From the NCBI GenBank assembly GCA_948874605.1, contig CAQRXS010000006.1, forward strand, positions 1 through 25,994: a stretch of DNA of 25,994 nucleotides, given 5' to 3'. Numbering within the stretch: the stretch's first letter is position 1; each line of letters opens with the position of its first letter. A program made the position numbers and the translations under genes. The notes under the pieces were generated by a model that was not told the DNA's origin, did no database searches, and saw nothing but the letters and a program-made list of their open reading frames with translations. Shown piece after piece: positions 13,948 through 21,511 of the stretch. The DNA comes from an uncultured Bacilli bacterium (lineage in GTDB: Bacteria; Bacillota_I; Bacilli_A; RF39; UBA660).

Positions 13948-15274
13948 AATTTACACCTAATTCTTTTGTATTTTGAAATTCATAAGTAACAATTTCTCCA
14001 GTTTCATAATGTATAGTACAAGAAAAGATATCATTATCAAAGTTAGCATACTGTAGCACGTTAGCAACATAAAATGGGTCAAACGCCTCAATCGCTCCAT
14101 TAAAAATTTCTTCATAACTAACTGTATTAGGAACACTTCCGTATCCAGCGTGATAACTCATGACACCTCTTACCAAATCATGTTTTTTATTAATTAAATA
14201 AGAAAGATATGCCGTTGAAACATTTATATTTTCTGCTACATTATAAAACGCATTAATTCTTTTTATAATTTGCCATTCTCCTGTTTGCAAAAGCTCATAT
14301 GCACGTTTTAATTTTTGGCTATCTTCTTCATTAAATAAATCACTTTCAGATAATTCTTTTAAATTACTTATTTCATAAGAATCAAAAGCTGGTGGTAACA
14401 CAAAAATTTTATCATACCCAATAACCTTATCCTCTAAAAAAATAGGAGCCACAATTTCTTCTCCGCAAATAGCACGTGTAAGCTGTCCTATGTTTTCTTT
14501 CATCTTACCAGCCACGTCGACTTCATTTTGGTCAAATATATGATATCCAATATCTTCTAAAAGTGTTGGAGAAACTATATCATTTTCAGAAAAACGCTCT
14601 CTTGTAAATAAGCTAATAAGTATATTTTCATCGAGTCCATATCGTTTCGCATAAAAGCTAATATATTCTCCATATATTTCTTTAGTTCGTATACATTTTT
14701 GCATTCCCAAATAATCCGTTGGAACTACATAAACTGGAATAGAAATTACATTATTTTCTAACTGCTCTACATCTGGTTCAACATTTTGCGACTCTTCTAT
14801 AATAATTTTAGGTTCTTCAAAAGACTCAAAAGCTTCTGTAACTTGATACGTATTAGAAAATTCATTCGTTTCAGTAATTTTTTCTTTTTTAGGTAAATAA
14901 TGTGCTCCTACACCTATAATAAGAGCAGCCGCGGCAAAGGAAAGCATAATTTTAACGCCAGACTGTACTTTTCCAGAATTTATCACTCCACTTTGAGATT
15001 GTAATTTTAATTTTTTTGTTTTTTTAAGCTTCGGAGTTAAAAGTAAAGTATAAAGTTCATCATTTCTAACTTTTATCTCCGTAATGATTATTTCTCCATT
15101 TTCACGAATGAAATAACGATATAAATGCCTTCCTATTTCAATTTCTGAACGTTTCTCAAAAATCTTACAAGGTTCATTTGCTAAAGACTCAGGAATACAC
15201 TTGTAAAGTGCCTCTAATATTTTCCTTTTGTCAATTTTCTTTACTTCGTCATTTGTACTTTCTTTTGGTATCAT
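13922..15274 (-). CDS. Membrane-anchored lytic-transglycosylase-like protein
   Basis: This 450-aa protein has a cytoplasmic N-terminal part (1-105, basic near its end), one membrane helix (about 107-126, KIMLSFAAAALIIGVGAHYL), an acidic linker and a C-terminal SLT-like domain. Lysozyme-fold signatures are YAKRYGLDENILISLFTRER (expected catalytic Glu226), IGQLTRAI in place of the usual GLMQL, and INVSTAYLSYL followed by SYHAGYGSV, matching 'Ni--g--YL' and 'YNaG-g-V'. It may cleave peptidoglycan. Oddities are Arg instead of Ser after the Glu and a longer insert between motifs. It overlaps the DUF1292 gene by ATGA and the RluA gene by 26 bp. A non-catalytic role cannot be excluded. Confidence 0.6.
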   Translation of the reverse strand: MIPKESTNDEVKKIDKRKILEALYKCIPESLANEPCKIFEKRSEIEIGRHLYRYFIRENGEIIITEIKVRNDELYTLLLTPKLKKTKKLKLQSQSGVINSGKVQSGVKIMLSFAAAALIIGVGAHYLPKKEKITETNEFSNTYQVTEAFESFEEPKIIIEESQNVEPDVEQLENNVISIPVYVVPTDYLGMQKCIRTKEIYGEYISFYAKRYGLDENILISLFTRERFSENDIVSPTLLEDIGYHIFDQNEVDVAGKMKENIGQLTRAICGEEIVAPIFLEDKVIGYDKIFVLPPAFDSYEISNLKELSESDLFNEEDSQKLKRAYELLQTGEWQIIKRINAFYNVAENINVSTAYLSYLINKKHDLVRGVMSYHAGYGSVPNTVSYEEIFNGAIEAFDPFYVANVLQYANFDNDIFSCTIHYETGEIVTYEFQNTKELGVNYEKNGLSL

Positions 15275-15528
15275 TCTTCATCACCATACTCATTCAAAAA
15301 AGATTCAATTTCTTTTAATTCAAGCTCGTCTGTAATATCTTGTAACACCCCATTCTCGTCGGTAGGTTCATAAGAAGAAACAAAAACGTCTTCATTTTCA
15401 TTATCTGTATATTCATAAATAACATAATATTTCTTCCGAGATTCAGAATACATAGTAGTTATAACAGTACATTCTTTACTTCCATCATCCGTATCTAAGA
15501 AAAAAGTCTCATCTTTCATTGGATTCAT
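15271..15528 (-). CDS. yrzB: DUF1292 protein (YrzB-like)
   Basis: The 85-aa acidic protein matches DUF1292: a start like FFLDTDDGSKECTVI, YYVIYEYTDNENEDVFVSSYEP and a C-terminal acidic helix. In Bacillus YrzB sits beside the Holliday-junction resolvase gene; the function is unknown. Here the partner genes differ. GGAAAAATTAAC precedes the ATG and the stop of the YnbB gene is one base away. It overlaps the SLT-like gene by ATGA. A second in-frame ATG at codon 4 is possible. Confidence 0.82.
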   Translation of the reverse strand: MNPMKDETFFLDTDDGSKECTVITTMYSESRKKYYVIYEYTDNENEDVFVSSYEPTDENGVLQDITDELELKEIESFLNEYGDEE

Positions 15529-15529
15529 G

Positions 15530-16789
15530 TTAATTTTTCCTTTCCTTTATTATTTTATCTATCGCTTTTAATACACCAAGTTTAGCTGTATCATAAGTTA
15601 ACCCACCCTGTTCAAAGGCAATAAATGGCGCGCGAATTGGCCCATCACAGGATAATTCAATCGAAGAGCCTTGAACAAAAGCTCCAGCTGCCATAATAAC
15701 TTGATCATCATACCCCGGCATATCCGTTGGAACTGGCGTAACATGGGCATCAATTGGACTTCCAGACTGTATTCCTTCACAATAGGAAATTAAATCTTTT
15801 GCATTACCAAAGTGAATCGTTTGAACAATATCTGCTCTATGCTCAAAAGGATTTGGGTCAACAAAATAACCTAACTGATTTAACATATAACTTGCTAAAA
15901 CACCTGTTTTTAATGAACTTGCAACGACACTAGGCGCAAAAAAGATGCCTTGTAAAAACTGTTTATTAACGCCCAAACTAGGTCCAACTTCCATACCTTC
16001 TCCTGGTAATGTTAATGCCTCTGAAACAAGCTCTACGTATTCTTTTTTTCCAACAACATAGCCACCATTTGGAGCAAGACCTCCACCTAAATTTTTTATA
16101 AGAGAACCTACAACAATATCTGCTCCAATTTCAATTGGTTCCTTTTTATCTACAAATTCACAATAGCAATTGTCAATCATAACAATAGTATTTGGACTAA
16201 TTTTTTTAATGAAAGAAATAACTTTTTCACATTTTTCAATACTTAAACTTTTTCTAGAAGAATACCCCCTACTTCTTTGAATTTCAACAACTTTTACAGA
16301 ATGAGATTTTAAATATGCTTCAATCGTAGAATAATCAAAATCATCCTCTATTAAATCTATTTGATCATAAAGTATTCCAAAGCTCTTTAAAGAACTTTTA
16401 TTTTCTTTAATACCTATTACTTCATGAAGGGTGTCATAAGGAAGTCCGGTAATAGATAATAATAAATCATTAGGCCTTAAAAGTCCGAACAAAGTCTTTG
16501 CCAAAGCATGAGAACCAGATATAAACTGATTTCGAACTAAAGCACTTTCGGCTTTAAATATAGTTTTATATACTTCTTCTATTACATCACGACCAATATC
16601 TCCATAACCATAGCCAGTGGTACTAGCAAAATGAGCTTCACTTACTTGGCTACTCCAAAACGCATTCATAACTTTAGCAGAATTATACTCACATATACTA
16701 TCAATATCAGAAAAAACACTTTCTAATTCTTGAGTAGCTTCTTCATATAAATCTATTGTTTCTTTTTCAAAATTCAAAAAATCTTTCAT
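15530..16789 (-). CDS. ynbB: YnbB-type PLP enzyme (methionine gamma-lyase-like)
   Basis: This 419-aa protein belongs to the PF06838 group, annotated 'aluminium resistance protein' or methionine gamma-lyase family, a fold-type I PLP enzyme. Hallmarks are TTGYGYGDIGRD (57-68), RNQFISGSHAL (86-96), the cofactor Asp in IDNCYCEF (D206) and the Schiff-base Lys in GSLIKNLGGG (K232). The family's reaction is not firmly known; a C-S lyase on methionine or a related thio compound is the usual guess. Length is normal. It lies 2 nt after the SDR gene and 1 nt before the DUF1292 gene, inside the long operon. Confidence 0.88.
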   Translation of the reverse strand: MKDFLNFEKETIDLYEEATQELESVFSDIDSICEYNSAKVMNAFWSSQVSEAHFASTTGYGYGDIGRDVIEEVYKTIFKAESALVRNQFISGSHALAKTLFGLLRPNDLLLSITGLPYDTLHEVIGIKENKSSLKSFGILYDQIDLIEDDFDYSTIEAYLKSHSVKVVEIQRSRGYSSRKSLSIEKCEKVISFIKKISPNTIVMIDNCYCEFVDKKEPIEIGADIVVGSLIKNLGGGLAPNGGYVVGKKEYVELVSEALTLPGEGMEVGPSLGVNKQFLQGIFFAPSVVASSLKTGVLASYMLNQLGYFVDPNPFEHRADIVQTIHFGNAKDLISYCEGIQSGSPIDAHVTPVPTDMPGYDDQVIMAAGAFVQGSSIELSCDGPIRAPFIAFEQGGLTYDTAKLGVLKAIDKIIKERKN

Positions 16790-16791
16790 AT

Positions 16792-17460
16792 TTACCTCAC
16801 TATTTCTATTTCTCCTGTTTTTTCAGAATGAATCAAATCTATAATTTTATCAACAGCAATTTCTAAAGGAACAAATGGCATAGTTTCTTTAATATTATCA
16901 GGAATATCGTTCATTGGAGTATCAAGCCAACCAAAAGCAATGGCATTTACTCTAGAATTTTTAAAATGTTTTGCAAAAGATTTCGTCATAATATTTAAAC
17001 CAGCTTTTGAAACATCATATTCCATCGTTACTACATCATATTGATCAATAGCATTATCAGAAGAAATATTTAAAATAACACCATTCTTTTCTTCAATTTC
17101 TAAACCAAAATATTTTATCATAGAAAAAGGTCCTAGTGTATTTAATTTAAAAACTTTTAAAAAAGTTTCTTCTGTTTTTTCTTCTAATTCACTAACAAAA
17201 TCAATTGCGGCATTGTTAATTAAAATATCAATTTTTATATTTCTAGCATCTAAGATTTCTTTCAGATTAACAATGCCTTCTTCACTTGAAATATCAGCTT
17301 GAATTAAGAGAGATTGATTCAAATATGCTTCGTGAAGTTTTGACACATTTTCTTTATGACTATAATAATGCAAAATAACAAAATAACCTTGATCTAATAA
17401 TGTTTTTGCTAATTTTAAACCTAATCCTCCTGAAGCACCAGTAAGTAATACATACTTCAT
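16792..17460 (-). CDS. SDR-family NAD(P)-dependent oxidoreductase
   Basis: A classical short-chain dehydrogenase of 222 aa. It has the nucleotide-binding TGASGGLG (7-14), the NNA motif (82-84), a conserved Asn107, catalytic Ser (133/134, in NISSD) and the catalytic Tyr148-x3-Lys152 (YDVSK). Relatives include FabG-like ketoreductases and other SDRs, so the substrate cannot be told. It is slightly shorter than FabG (about 245 aa). The start overlaps the ArsC/Spx-like stop as ATGA, so translation is coupled. Confidence 0.88.
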   Translation of the reverse strand: MKYVLLTGASGGLGLKLAKTLLDQGYFVILHYYSHKENVSKLHEAYLNQSLLIQADISSEEGIVNLKEILDARNIKIDILINNAAIDFVSELEEKTEETFLKVFKLNTLGPFSMIKYFGLEIEEKNGVILNISSDNAIDQYDVVTMEYDVSKAGLNIMTKSFAKHFKNSRVNAIAFGWLDTPMNDIPDNIKETMPFVPLEIAVDKIIDLIHSEKTGEIEIVR

Positions 17461-17807
17461 AATAAAGCCTCATATTCTTTTTTCGAATTCCCAATAATTA
17501 AAAAATCACTTGAAATAAATATAGGTCTTTTCACTAACATACCATCACTAGCAAGTAACTCAAATTGTTCTTCGTCACTCATAAAATGCAATTTTTCTTT
17601 TAAACCTAATTCTCGATATAAGATACCACTAGTATTAAAAAATCTTCGTACAGGTATATTAAATTTAACAGACCAATCTTTTAATTCTTTTTTACTTGGT
17701 TTTTCTAATTTAATATCTCTATCTTGATACGCAATTTTGTTTTCATCTAAAAAAGCTTTTACTTTTTGACAAGTTGAACATTTTGGATAGTAAATAAAAA
17801 GATTCAC
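17457..17807 (-). CDS. ArsC/Spx-family thioredoxin-fold protein
   Basis: A 116-aa protein, matching the normal length of the ArsC/Spx family. It opens VNLFIYYPKCSTCQKVK with the CxxC at residues 10 and 13, then DRDIKLEKPSKKELKDW, and later VKRPIFI, the family's 'kRP' motif. Spx binds RNA polymerase and controls thiol-stress genes; ArsC proteins reduce arsenate. This member is closer in look to the MgsR/YusI-like ArsC-related group. A GTG at 17807 was chosen over upstream ATGs because a promoter -10 lies at 17829-17834, leaving GGGAAGTGG as the binding site. It is the first gene of the seven-gene operon. Confidence 0.8.
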   Translation of the reverse strand: MNLFIYYPKCSTCQKVKAFLDENKIAYQDRDIKLEKPSKKELKDWSVKFNIPVRRFFNTSGILYRELGLKEKLHFMSDEEQFELLASDGMLVKRPIFISSDFLIIGNSKKEYEALL

Positions 17808-17828
17808 AGTACCACTTCCCATGAATCT

Positions 17829-17857
17829 ATTATAAAGGAAAATACAAAATTTGCATA
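17829..17857 (-). promoter_or_regulatory. Promoter of the seven-gene operon
   Basis: On the minus strand a perfect TATAAT (17829-17834) is preceded by a weak -35 (TATGCA at 17852-17857 with 17 nt, or ATGCAA with 16). A start near 17822 gives a leader of about 15 nt before the GTG. Confidence 0.5.
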
Positions 17858-17917
17858 GATAAATATTTTTCCCCAACCTTTTTTTCTTTAGTACTATGTA
17901 ACATTTTAAATAAGAAT

Positions 17918-18426
17918 TTAGTTTAATTCTAAATACTGGTTAATTATTTTAGATGACATAGATCTAAAACACCAATTCTGTACAAAACCTTCATTTTGAT
18001 TCACAAAGATTGTAGGTTTCTTTATAAAGAAGAAAATCTAATTCTTTTTAGAATAATCTTTTAGTTTTTTATTCATATCAAAATATCCTGTTGATTTATG
18101 AAAGAGAAATAATTGCTATCATAAATCGGGTAATCCACTCGCGTATATAATAACCGCAAGTAAGTATATATTTCTGTGTAGGTTCCAACTGTACTTCTTG
18201 GATTCGTTCCTAATTTTTTTTGTTCTACTAACACACAAGGAGATAGATTACTGATACTATCCACATTAGGTTTGTTTATTTTGAGTAAATTTTTAGCAAT
18301 ATAGGTTGACAAAGTTTCATAAAATGAAGTTTGAGCCATAGCATATATACAATCAAAAACTAAAGATGATTTCCCACCGCAAGAAACTCCTGTCACAACA
18401 TTAAATTTATGTTTATCAGATATTTT
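17918..18426 (-). pseudogene. Decayed UvrA-like ATPase gene
   Basis: One frame (18073-18396, open from 18426) reads as the N-terminal part of a UvrA-type ABC ATPase. It has TGVSCGGKSSLVFDCIYA (UvrA: TGVSGSGKSSLAFDTIYA), then NPRSTVGTYTEIYTYLRLL, then a broken end. In a second frame the text resumes as GYFDMNKKLKDYS, which in the UvrA-like resistance-type ATPases lies far beyond the zinc-finger insertion. In a third frame FVNQNEGFVQNWCF continues to a TAA at 17918. So a large internal deletion and at least two frameshifts have killed it. The P-loop is also altered (CGGKSS). It resembles a UvrA paralogue and not the housekeeping uvrA; the 5' end beyond 18426 is missing. Confidence 0.7.
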
Positions 18427-18528
18427 TTAAATTATCACTCGATCCTAGATTATAGGGGAAGAAAATTATAATCCACATAAACTATGTTAAAATCACTGCC
18501 AGATGAATTGCCAAGCATATTACATGAA

Positions 18529-18700
18529 TTAATTTTCTTGTATTTGTTCTTCTGTTAATTTATGTTTTTATGAGGTATTTTACTATTTTCATGATATTTG
18601 TCCATACCAAGATTACTGTTGCAAAGTCTACTCCTAATAATCGTTTATATTTATTTGGCCTTAAATTAGTTAATTCTTCTTTACTATATACTTCCTTCAT
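18529..18700 (-). pseudogene. Transposase N-terminal remnant
   Basis: From ATG at 18700 the minus strand reads MKEVYSKEELTNLRPNKYKR and LLGVDFATVILVWTNIMK, then stops. One base off-frame it continues with KHKLTEEQIQEN. This matches the N-terminal helix-turn-helix part of IS5-type transposases with an HTH_Tnp_4 domain (typically 'KRLTGV--ETF--M' then 'KL---DQI'). The rest, including the DDE catalytic domain, is absent. The family call is from memory of the pattern and is moderate. The stretches 18427-18528 and 18701-18856 hold no gene I can support. Confidence 0.4.
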
Positions 18701-18856
18701 TTTCTCCAAAAATAGCCTTTTTCTCATATCTAAGCATATACATTCTAACAGATTTTTAATTTCCGAACAACTCTATTATTCATTTATTTGAAATATTATG
18801 GGTTTGGAAAGTTTGAAATGAGATATAAAGGTTCTAATAATTTTCTGCCATTATTC

Positions 18857-19459
18857 TTATTTAATATTATCTAGTATAAATTGAATATCTTCATTCTTAC
18901 AATCTTTTTCGTATAAAGTTTTTAATTCTTCTTTGGATAGTTCAACTAAGTATTTATCAAATTCTGGTATGATACTAATAGAATCTAGAGGATATCCTGG
19001 ATTTCTTTTTTTACTAGGTTTATCAATAAAATAGAAATGATCTCTACTCCAAGTCAATTCTTTGCTTCCATTATCATTACAAATTACCATTCCATAAATA
19101 TATTTGGCAGTTAATCTTCCGCCATATTTTTTTACCAAATCAATATAATATGTTATTATCTCCTCATCAGATAATTCTTTCCCATTTACTCTTCTTATAT
19201 GAGTCCCAGGCTGTTTATCCTCTGGTAATTCTTCAATAAATAAATTATTATCTATGCCTATGGTTGGAATATGGGTCGCATCCCAATATGTCTTTGCCTT
19301 TATATAAGCATTTTCAATTGCGTTTTTTCCATTTTCTTCAATATCTAATTTAAAATCTAAATCTTTTATAGTTATTAACTCTATTCCGTTTTCTTCAAGC
19401 ACTTTCTTATACTTTAAAATTTTTGATTGATTTGTTGTTGCAAATAAAACTTTCGTCAT
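18857..19459 (-). CDS. rdgB: Ham1/RdgB-type non-canonical NTP pyrophosphatase
   Basis: This 200-aa protein matches the Ham1/RdgB family, which hydrolyses dITP, XTP and similar damaged nucleotides to the monophosphate and pyrophosphate, keeping them out of DNA. Seen are the substrate-binding start FATTNQSKILKYKKVL (N10, K13), EENGKNAIENAYIKAKTYW (41-59) and a GIDNNLFIEELP segment (D70) at the catalytic site. It diverges from the usual DSGL and lacks the canonical SxR, so it belongs to a divergent branch. AAGGAGG lies upstream of the ATG. It stands beside decayed DNA and the ATP-grasp gene, and could be a laterally acquired copy. Confidence 0.75.
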   Translation of the reverse strand: MTKVLFATTNQSKILKYKKVLEENGIELITIKDLDFKLDIEENGKNAIENAYIKAKTYWDATHIPTIGIDNNLFIEELPEDKQPGTHIRRVNGKELSDEEIITYYIDLVKKYGGRLTAKYIYGMVICNDNGSKELTWSRDHFYFIDKPSKKRNPGYPLDSISIIPEFDKYLVELSKEELKTLYEKDCKNEDIQFILDNIK

Positions 19460-19503
19460 TTTTTCTTTCCTCCTTAAAATTATTTCTTTTTCAAACCAAA
19501 TTG

Positions 19504-19542
19504 AGATAGATGGGCAATTAGTTTATATTTTTAAATCTATCT
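19504..19542. repeat. 8-bp inverted repeat
   Basis: AGATAGAT (19504-19511) and ATCTATCT (19535-19542) are perfect inverted arms 23 nt apart, in the 178-bp gap between the ATP-grasp gene and rdgB. No T tract follows on the minus strand; a terminator role for the ATP-grasp gene is doubtful. Confidence 0.3.
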
Positions 19543-19584
19543 ATCGATCTATAACCCTTTGCTCATTTTTTAGATTGTGAACTT

Positions 19585-19617
19585 ATGTCAAGTTTTAGGA
19601 CACATATTTCTTGACAT
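19585..19617. repeat. ATGTCAAG inverted repeat
   Basis: ATGTCAAG (19585-19592) and CTTGACAT (19610-19617) form perfect 8-bp arms around 17 nt containing TTTTAGGACACA. It lies 21 nt past the ATP-grasp stop. It could be a terminator-like hairpin or an old insertion-sequence end. Confidence 0.35.
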
Positions 19618-19637
19618 ACACTTCATTTACAGTCCCT

Positions 19638-20660
19638 TTATAATTTAATATTTTTCATTTCGTCTTGTAAAACATCACTTACTTCTTTTAAATGCCCTGT
19701 TCGTTTATTTTTTAATTTATAAAATTGAAACAACCCATAACCTGGATATTCATTTCCTTCTACAAGCACAGGTCCGTCATTAGTGAAAGCGATATCCCAA
19801 CCAATATATCTTACTTGTGGTATTTTCAAAGCAAGATGAGTAACCATATCAAAAGCTTCTTTTACACCCTTAATTTTTACATCTGCAAATTTTTTACCTG
19901 TAAGTGGATGTTTATCATATAAATTGCCATAATCATCAATAACATTAGAATCAATCTTACCATTCTCACTAAGACTAAAATAAATATCATTTGTACACCC
20001 TATAACATCAGAGTCATCCTGATTAATGCGAAAAGCATTATTTAAAATAGTAACCTTACCATCTTTATATAAAGTAACAATCCGAAAAGAATTTACCACA
20101 TTTGGATTAATTTCATTCACTTCATCACTTTGTATAATAGCTTCTTCTACTAAGAATTGTTTTTTCTCTAATAAATTGTCATATAATTTCTTAATATTCT
20201 TAAATTCACTTAATTTAATTTTAGTAACTCCATGCCCACCTTCTCCAGTAGGTGTTTTAGCAAATACAACATCTTTGTTTTTTAAAAAAAGCTGAAATTC
20301 TTCAAAAGAACATTCTCTTAAATTCACATAATCCCTTTTTAAATATTCTTGAAAAAATTTATTAAATAGTAGTTTGTCATGCAAAATGATCTCATACTTT
20401 TCATCATTCAAATAATCAAGTAAACGATAAAACTTTTTTGCTGTCACAAAAGTATCTTTTTCTTTTTTGGTTAAATTAATATAATCTCCTCTAAAATAAT
20501 CAGTATATCCACACCCACGAGTTAAAAAATTCCAATAAATATCCATCTTTACTTTGAATTTTGATTTATTATTTTCTTTTGCAATAATTCTTACAAACTC
20601 ATTCATTCTTTCATGATTTAAACCTTTTACTTTTCTTAGTAACCAACGATATACATTCAT
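19638..20660 (-). CDS. Sugar-transfer-associated ATP-grasp protein
   Basis: This 340-aa protein fits the ATPgrasp_ST family (PF14397), found in capsule, teichoic acid and other cell-surface glycan clusters. N-terminal FLTRGCGYTDYFRGDYINLT (about residues 45-64) is a family hallmark. VFAKTPTGEGGHGV (132-145) is the glycine-rich nucleotide loop. Metal/ATP-binding residues are seen in VRYIGWDIAFT and GPVLVEGNEYPGYGLFQ near the end (D and E/N). ATP-grasp enzymes join a carboxylate to an amine or similar nucleophile through an acyl phosphate; this one's substrate is unknown. No glycan synthesis genes are next to it here. A weak GTAGGT site precedes the ATG. Confidence 0.82.
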   Translation of the reverse strand: MNVYRWLLRKVKGLNHERMNEFVRIIAKENNKSKFKVKMDIYWNFLTRGCGYTDYFRGDYINLTKKEKDTFVTAKKFYRLLDYLNDEKYEIILHDKLLFNKFFQEYLKRDYVNLRECSFEEFQLFLKNKDVVFAKTPTGEGGHGVTKIKLSEFKNIKKLYDNLLEKKQFLVEEAIIQSDEVNEINPNVVNSFRIVTLYKDGKVTILNNAFRINQDDSDVIGCTNDIYFSLSENGKIDSNVIDDYGNLYDKHPLTGKKFADVKIKGVKEAFDMVTHLALKIPQVRYIGWDIAFTNDGPVLVEGNEYPGYGLFQFYKLKNKRTGHLKEVSDVLQDEMKNIKL

Positions 20661-20681
20661 AAAATACCTACTTTCTATTTC

Positions 20682-20710
20682 ATACTATCAAATATTTTTA
20701 ATAAGTTCAA
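20682..20710 (-). promoter_or_regulatory. Possible promoter of the ATP-grasp gene
   Basis: On the minus strand TTGAAC (20705-20710), a 17-nt spacer and TAGTAT (20682-20687) each match four of six consensus bases. The -35 lies in an arm of the inverted repeat at 20704-20727. Confidence 0.3.
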
Positions 20711-20727
20711 TTCATATATTTTGAACT
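20704..20727. repeat. Hairpin after small acidic protein gene
   Basis: AGTTCAA (20704-20710) and TTGAACT (20721-20727) form a perfect 7-bp stem with a 10-nt loop, just past the stop of the 83-aa gene. The T content after it on the minus strand is poor, so termination would be weak. It may act instead as an operator for the next gene. Confidence 0.35.
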
Positions 20728-20730
20728 ACA

Positions 20731-20982
20731 CTATTTATTCGTATCATTGTAATAATAAAATTCTTCTATTTGCCTTGCAACTTCTTCTAAAGAATCAAAC
20801 TCACTTGAATCTGTAATATCAGATAAAAGAAATAAAAGTTCAGACATATCTTTACAGCTTGTAAATGAAATATGATAATCTTCTAATACTTTTTGCTGAT
20901 ACTTGGTTAAATAAATATTTTCCTTCACTTTTTCAAGAGTATTATTTTCAACTAAATTTGCAAATTCTTCTTCTAAATTCAT
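20731..20982 (-). CDS. Small acidic protein, unknown
   Basis: This 83-aa acidic protein is not recognised. It is helical, with MNLEEEFANLVENN, YLTKYQQKVLEDYHI and a final SLEEVARQIEEFYYY. There is no signal peptide, membrane helix or metal motif. I chose the ATG at 20982 because AAGGA lies eight bases upstream; ATG at 20991 would leave no room for it. The layout ('LTKYQQKVLEDYHI-F--C-D--ELLF') resembles small proteins widely found in Firmicutes of unknown role. It diverges from tspO across a 73-bp gap. Confidence 0.6.
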   Translation of the reverse strand: MNLEEEFANLVENNTLEKVKENIYLTKYQQKVLEDYHISFTSCKDMSELLFLLSDITDSSEFDSLEEVARQIEEFYYYNDTNK

Positions 20983-21055
20983 ATCACTCATCCTTATCAA
21001 AAAGATTTTATCATATTTTTAACAAAGAAAGCTATAGTAGTAGTATGGTGATTCA

Positions 21056-21511
21056 ATGAAAAAACATATTATAAATTTTTTTAGATTATTTTTACCTATA
21101 ATATTAGGAGGAATTACAGGATTTCTTATTAAAGATTTTATTGATTTTAATAGCATTATAAAACCTCCACTCGCACCACCATCATGGTTGTTTCCTATAG
21201 CCTGGTCAATTCTTTATTTATTAATAGGACTTGCTTATTATTTATATAAAAAAGAATTTGAAGAATTTTCTGAAATCGAAATAATATACTTTTTGCAACT
21301 GTTTTTCAATTATGCATGGACAATTATATTCTTTATTTTAAAATGGCGATTCTTTTCCATCATTTGGATATTTATTTTAATAGGTTTAAATATTTTACTC
21401 ACAATAAAATTTTTACAAAAAAAGAAGATATCTGGATATTTATTAACTCCTTATCTTCTTTGGCTTTGTTTTGCAACCTATTTAAACATCGGTATTTACT
21501 TATTAAATTAA
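21056..21511 (+). CDS. tspO: TspO/MBR-family membrane protein
   Basis: This 151-aa integral membrane protein belongs to the TspO (tryptophan-rich sensory/translocator) family. It has five hydrophobic segments and the family signature KPPLAPPSWLFPIAWSILY (36-54), with FNYAWTIIFF later. TspO proteins bind porphyrins and other ligands and are linked to tetrapyrrole handling and stress sensing. The usual W-x-P-x-W pattern is partly kept (W44, W50, W88). GGTGAT precedes the ATG. It is a single plus-strand gene whose stop overlaps the end of the SNF2 gene by 4 bp. No haem or porphyrin gene is nearby. Confidence 0.9.
   Translation: MKKHIINFFRLFLPIILGGITGFLIKDFIDFNSIIKPPLAPPSWLFPIAWSILYLLIGLAYYLYKKEFEEFSEIEIIYFLQLFFNYAWTIIFFILKWRFFSIIWIFILIGLNILLTIKFLQKKKISGYLLTPYLLWLCFATYLNIGIYLLN

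Noticed and set aside
18570..18791. Plus-strand frame of 73 codons in the decay zone
   Set aside because: The opposite strand carries a recognisable transposase remnant; this frame has no binding site and no family resemblance.
19725..20295. Plus-strand frames antisense to the ATP-grasp gene
   Set aside because: The ATP-grasp frame is full length with family motifs; the antisense frames have no ribosome binding sites.
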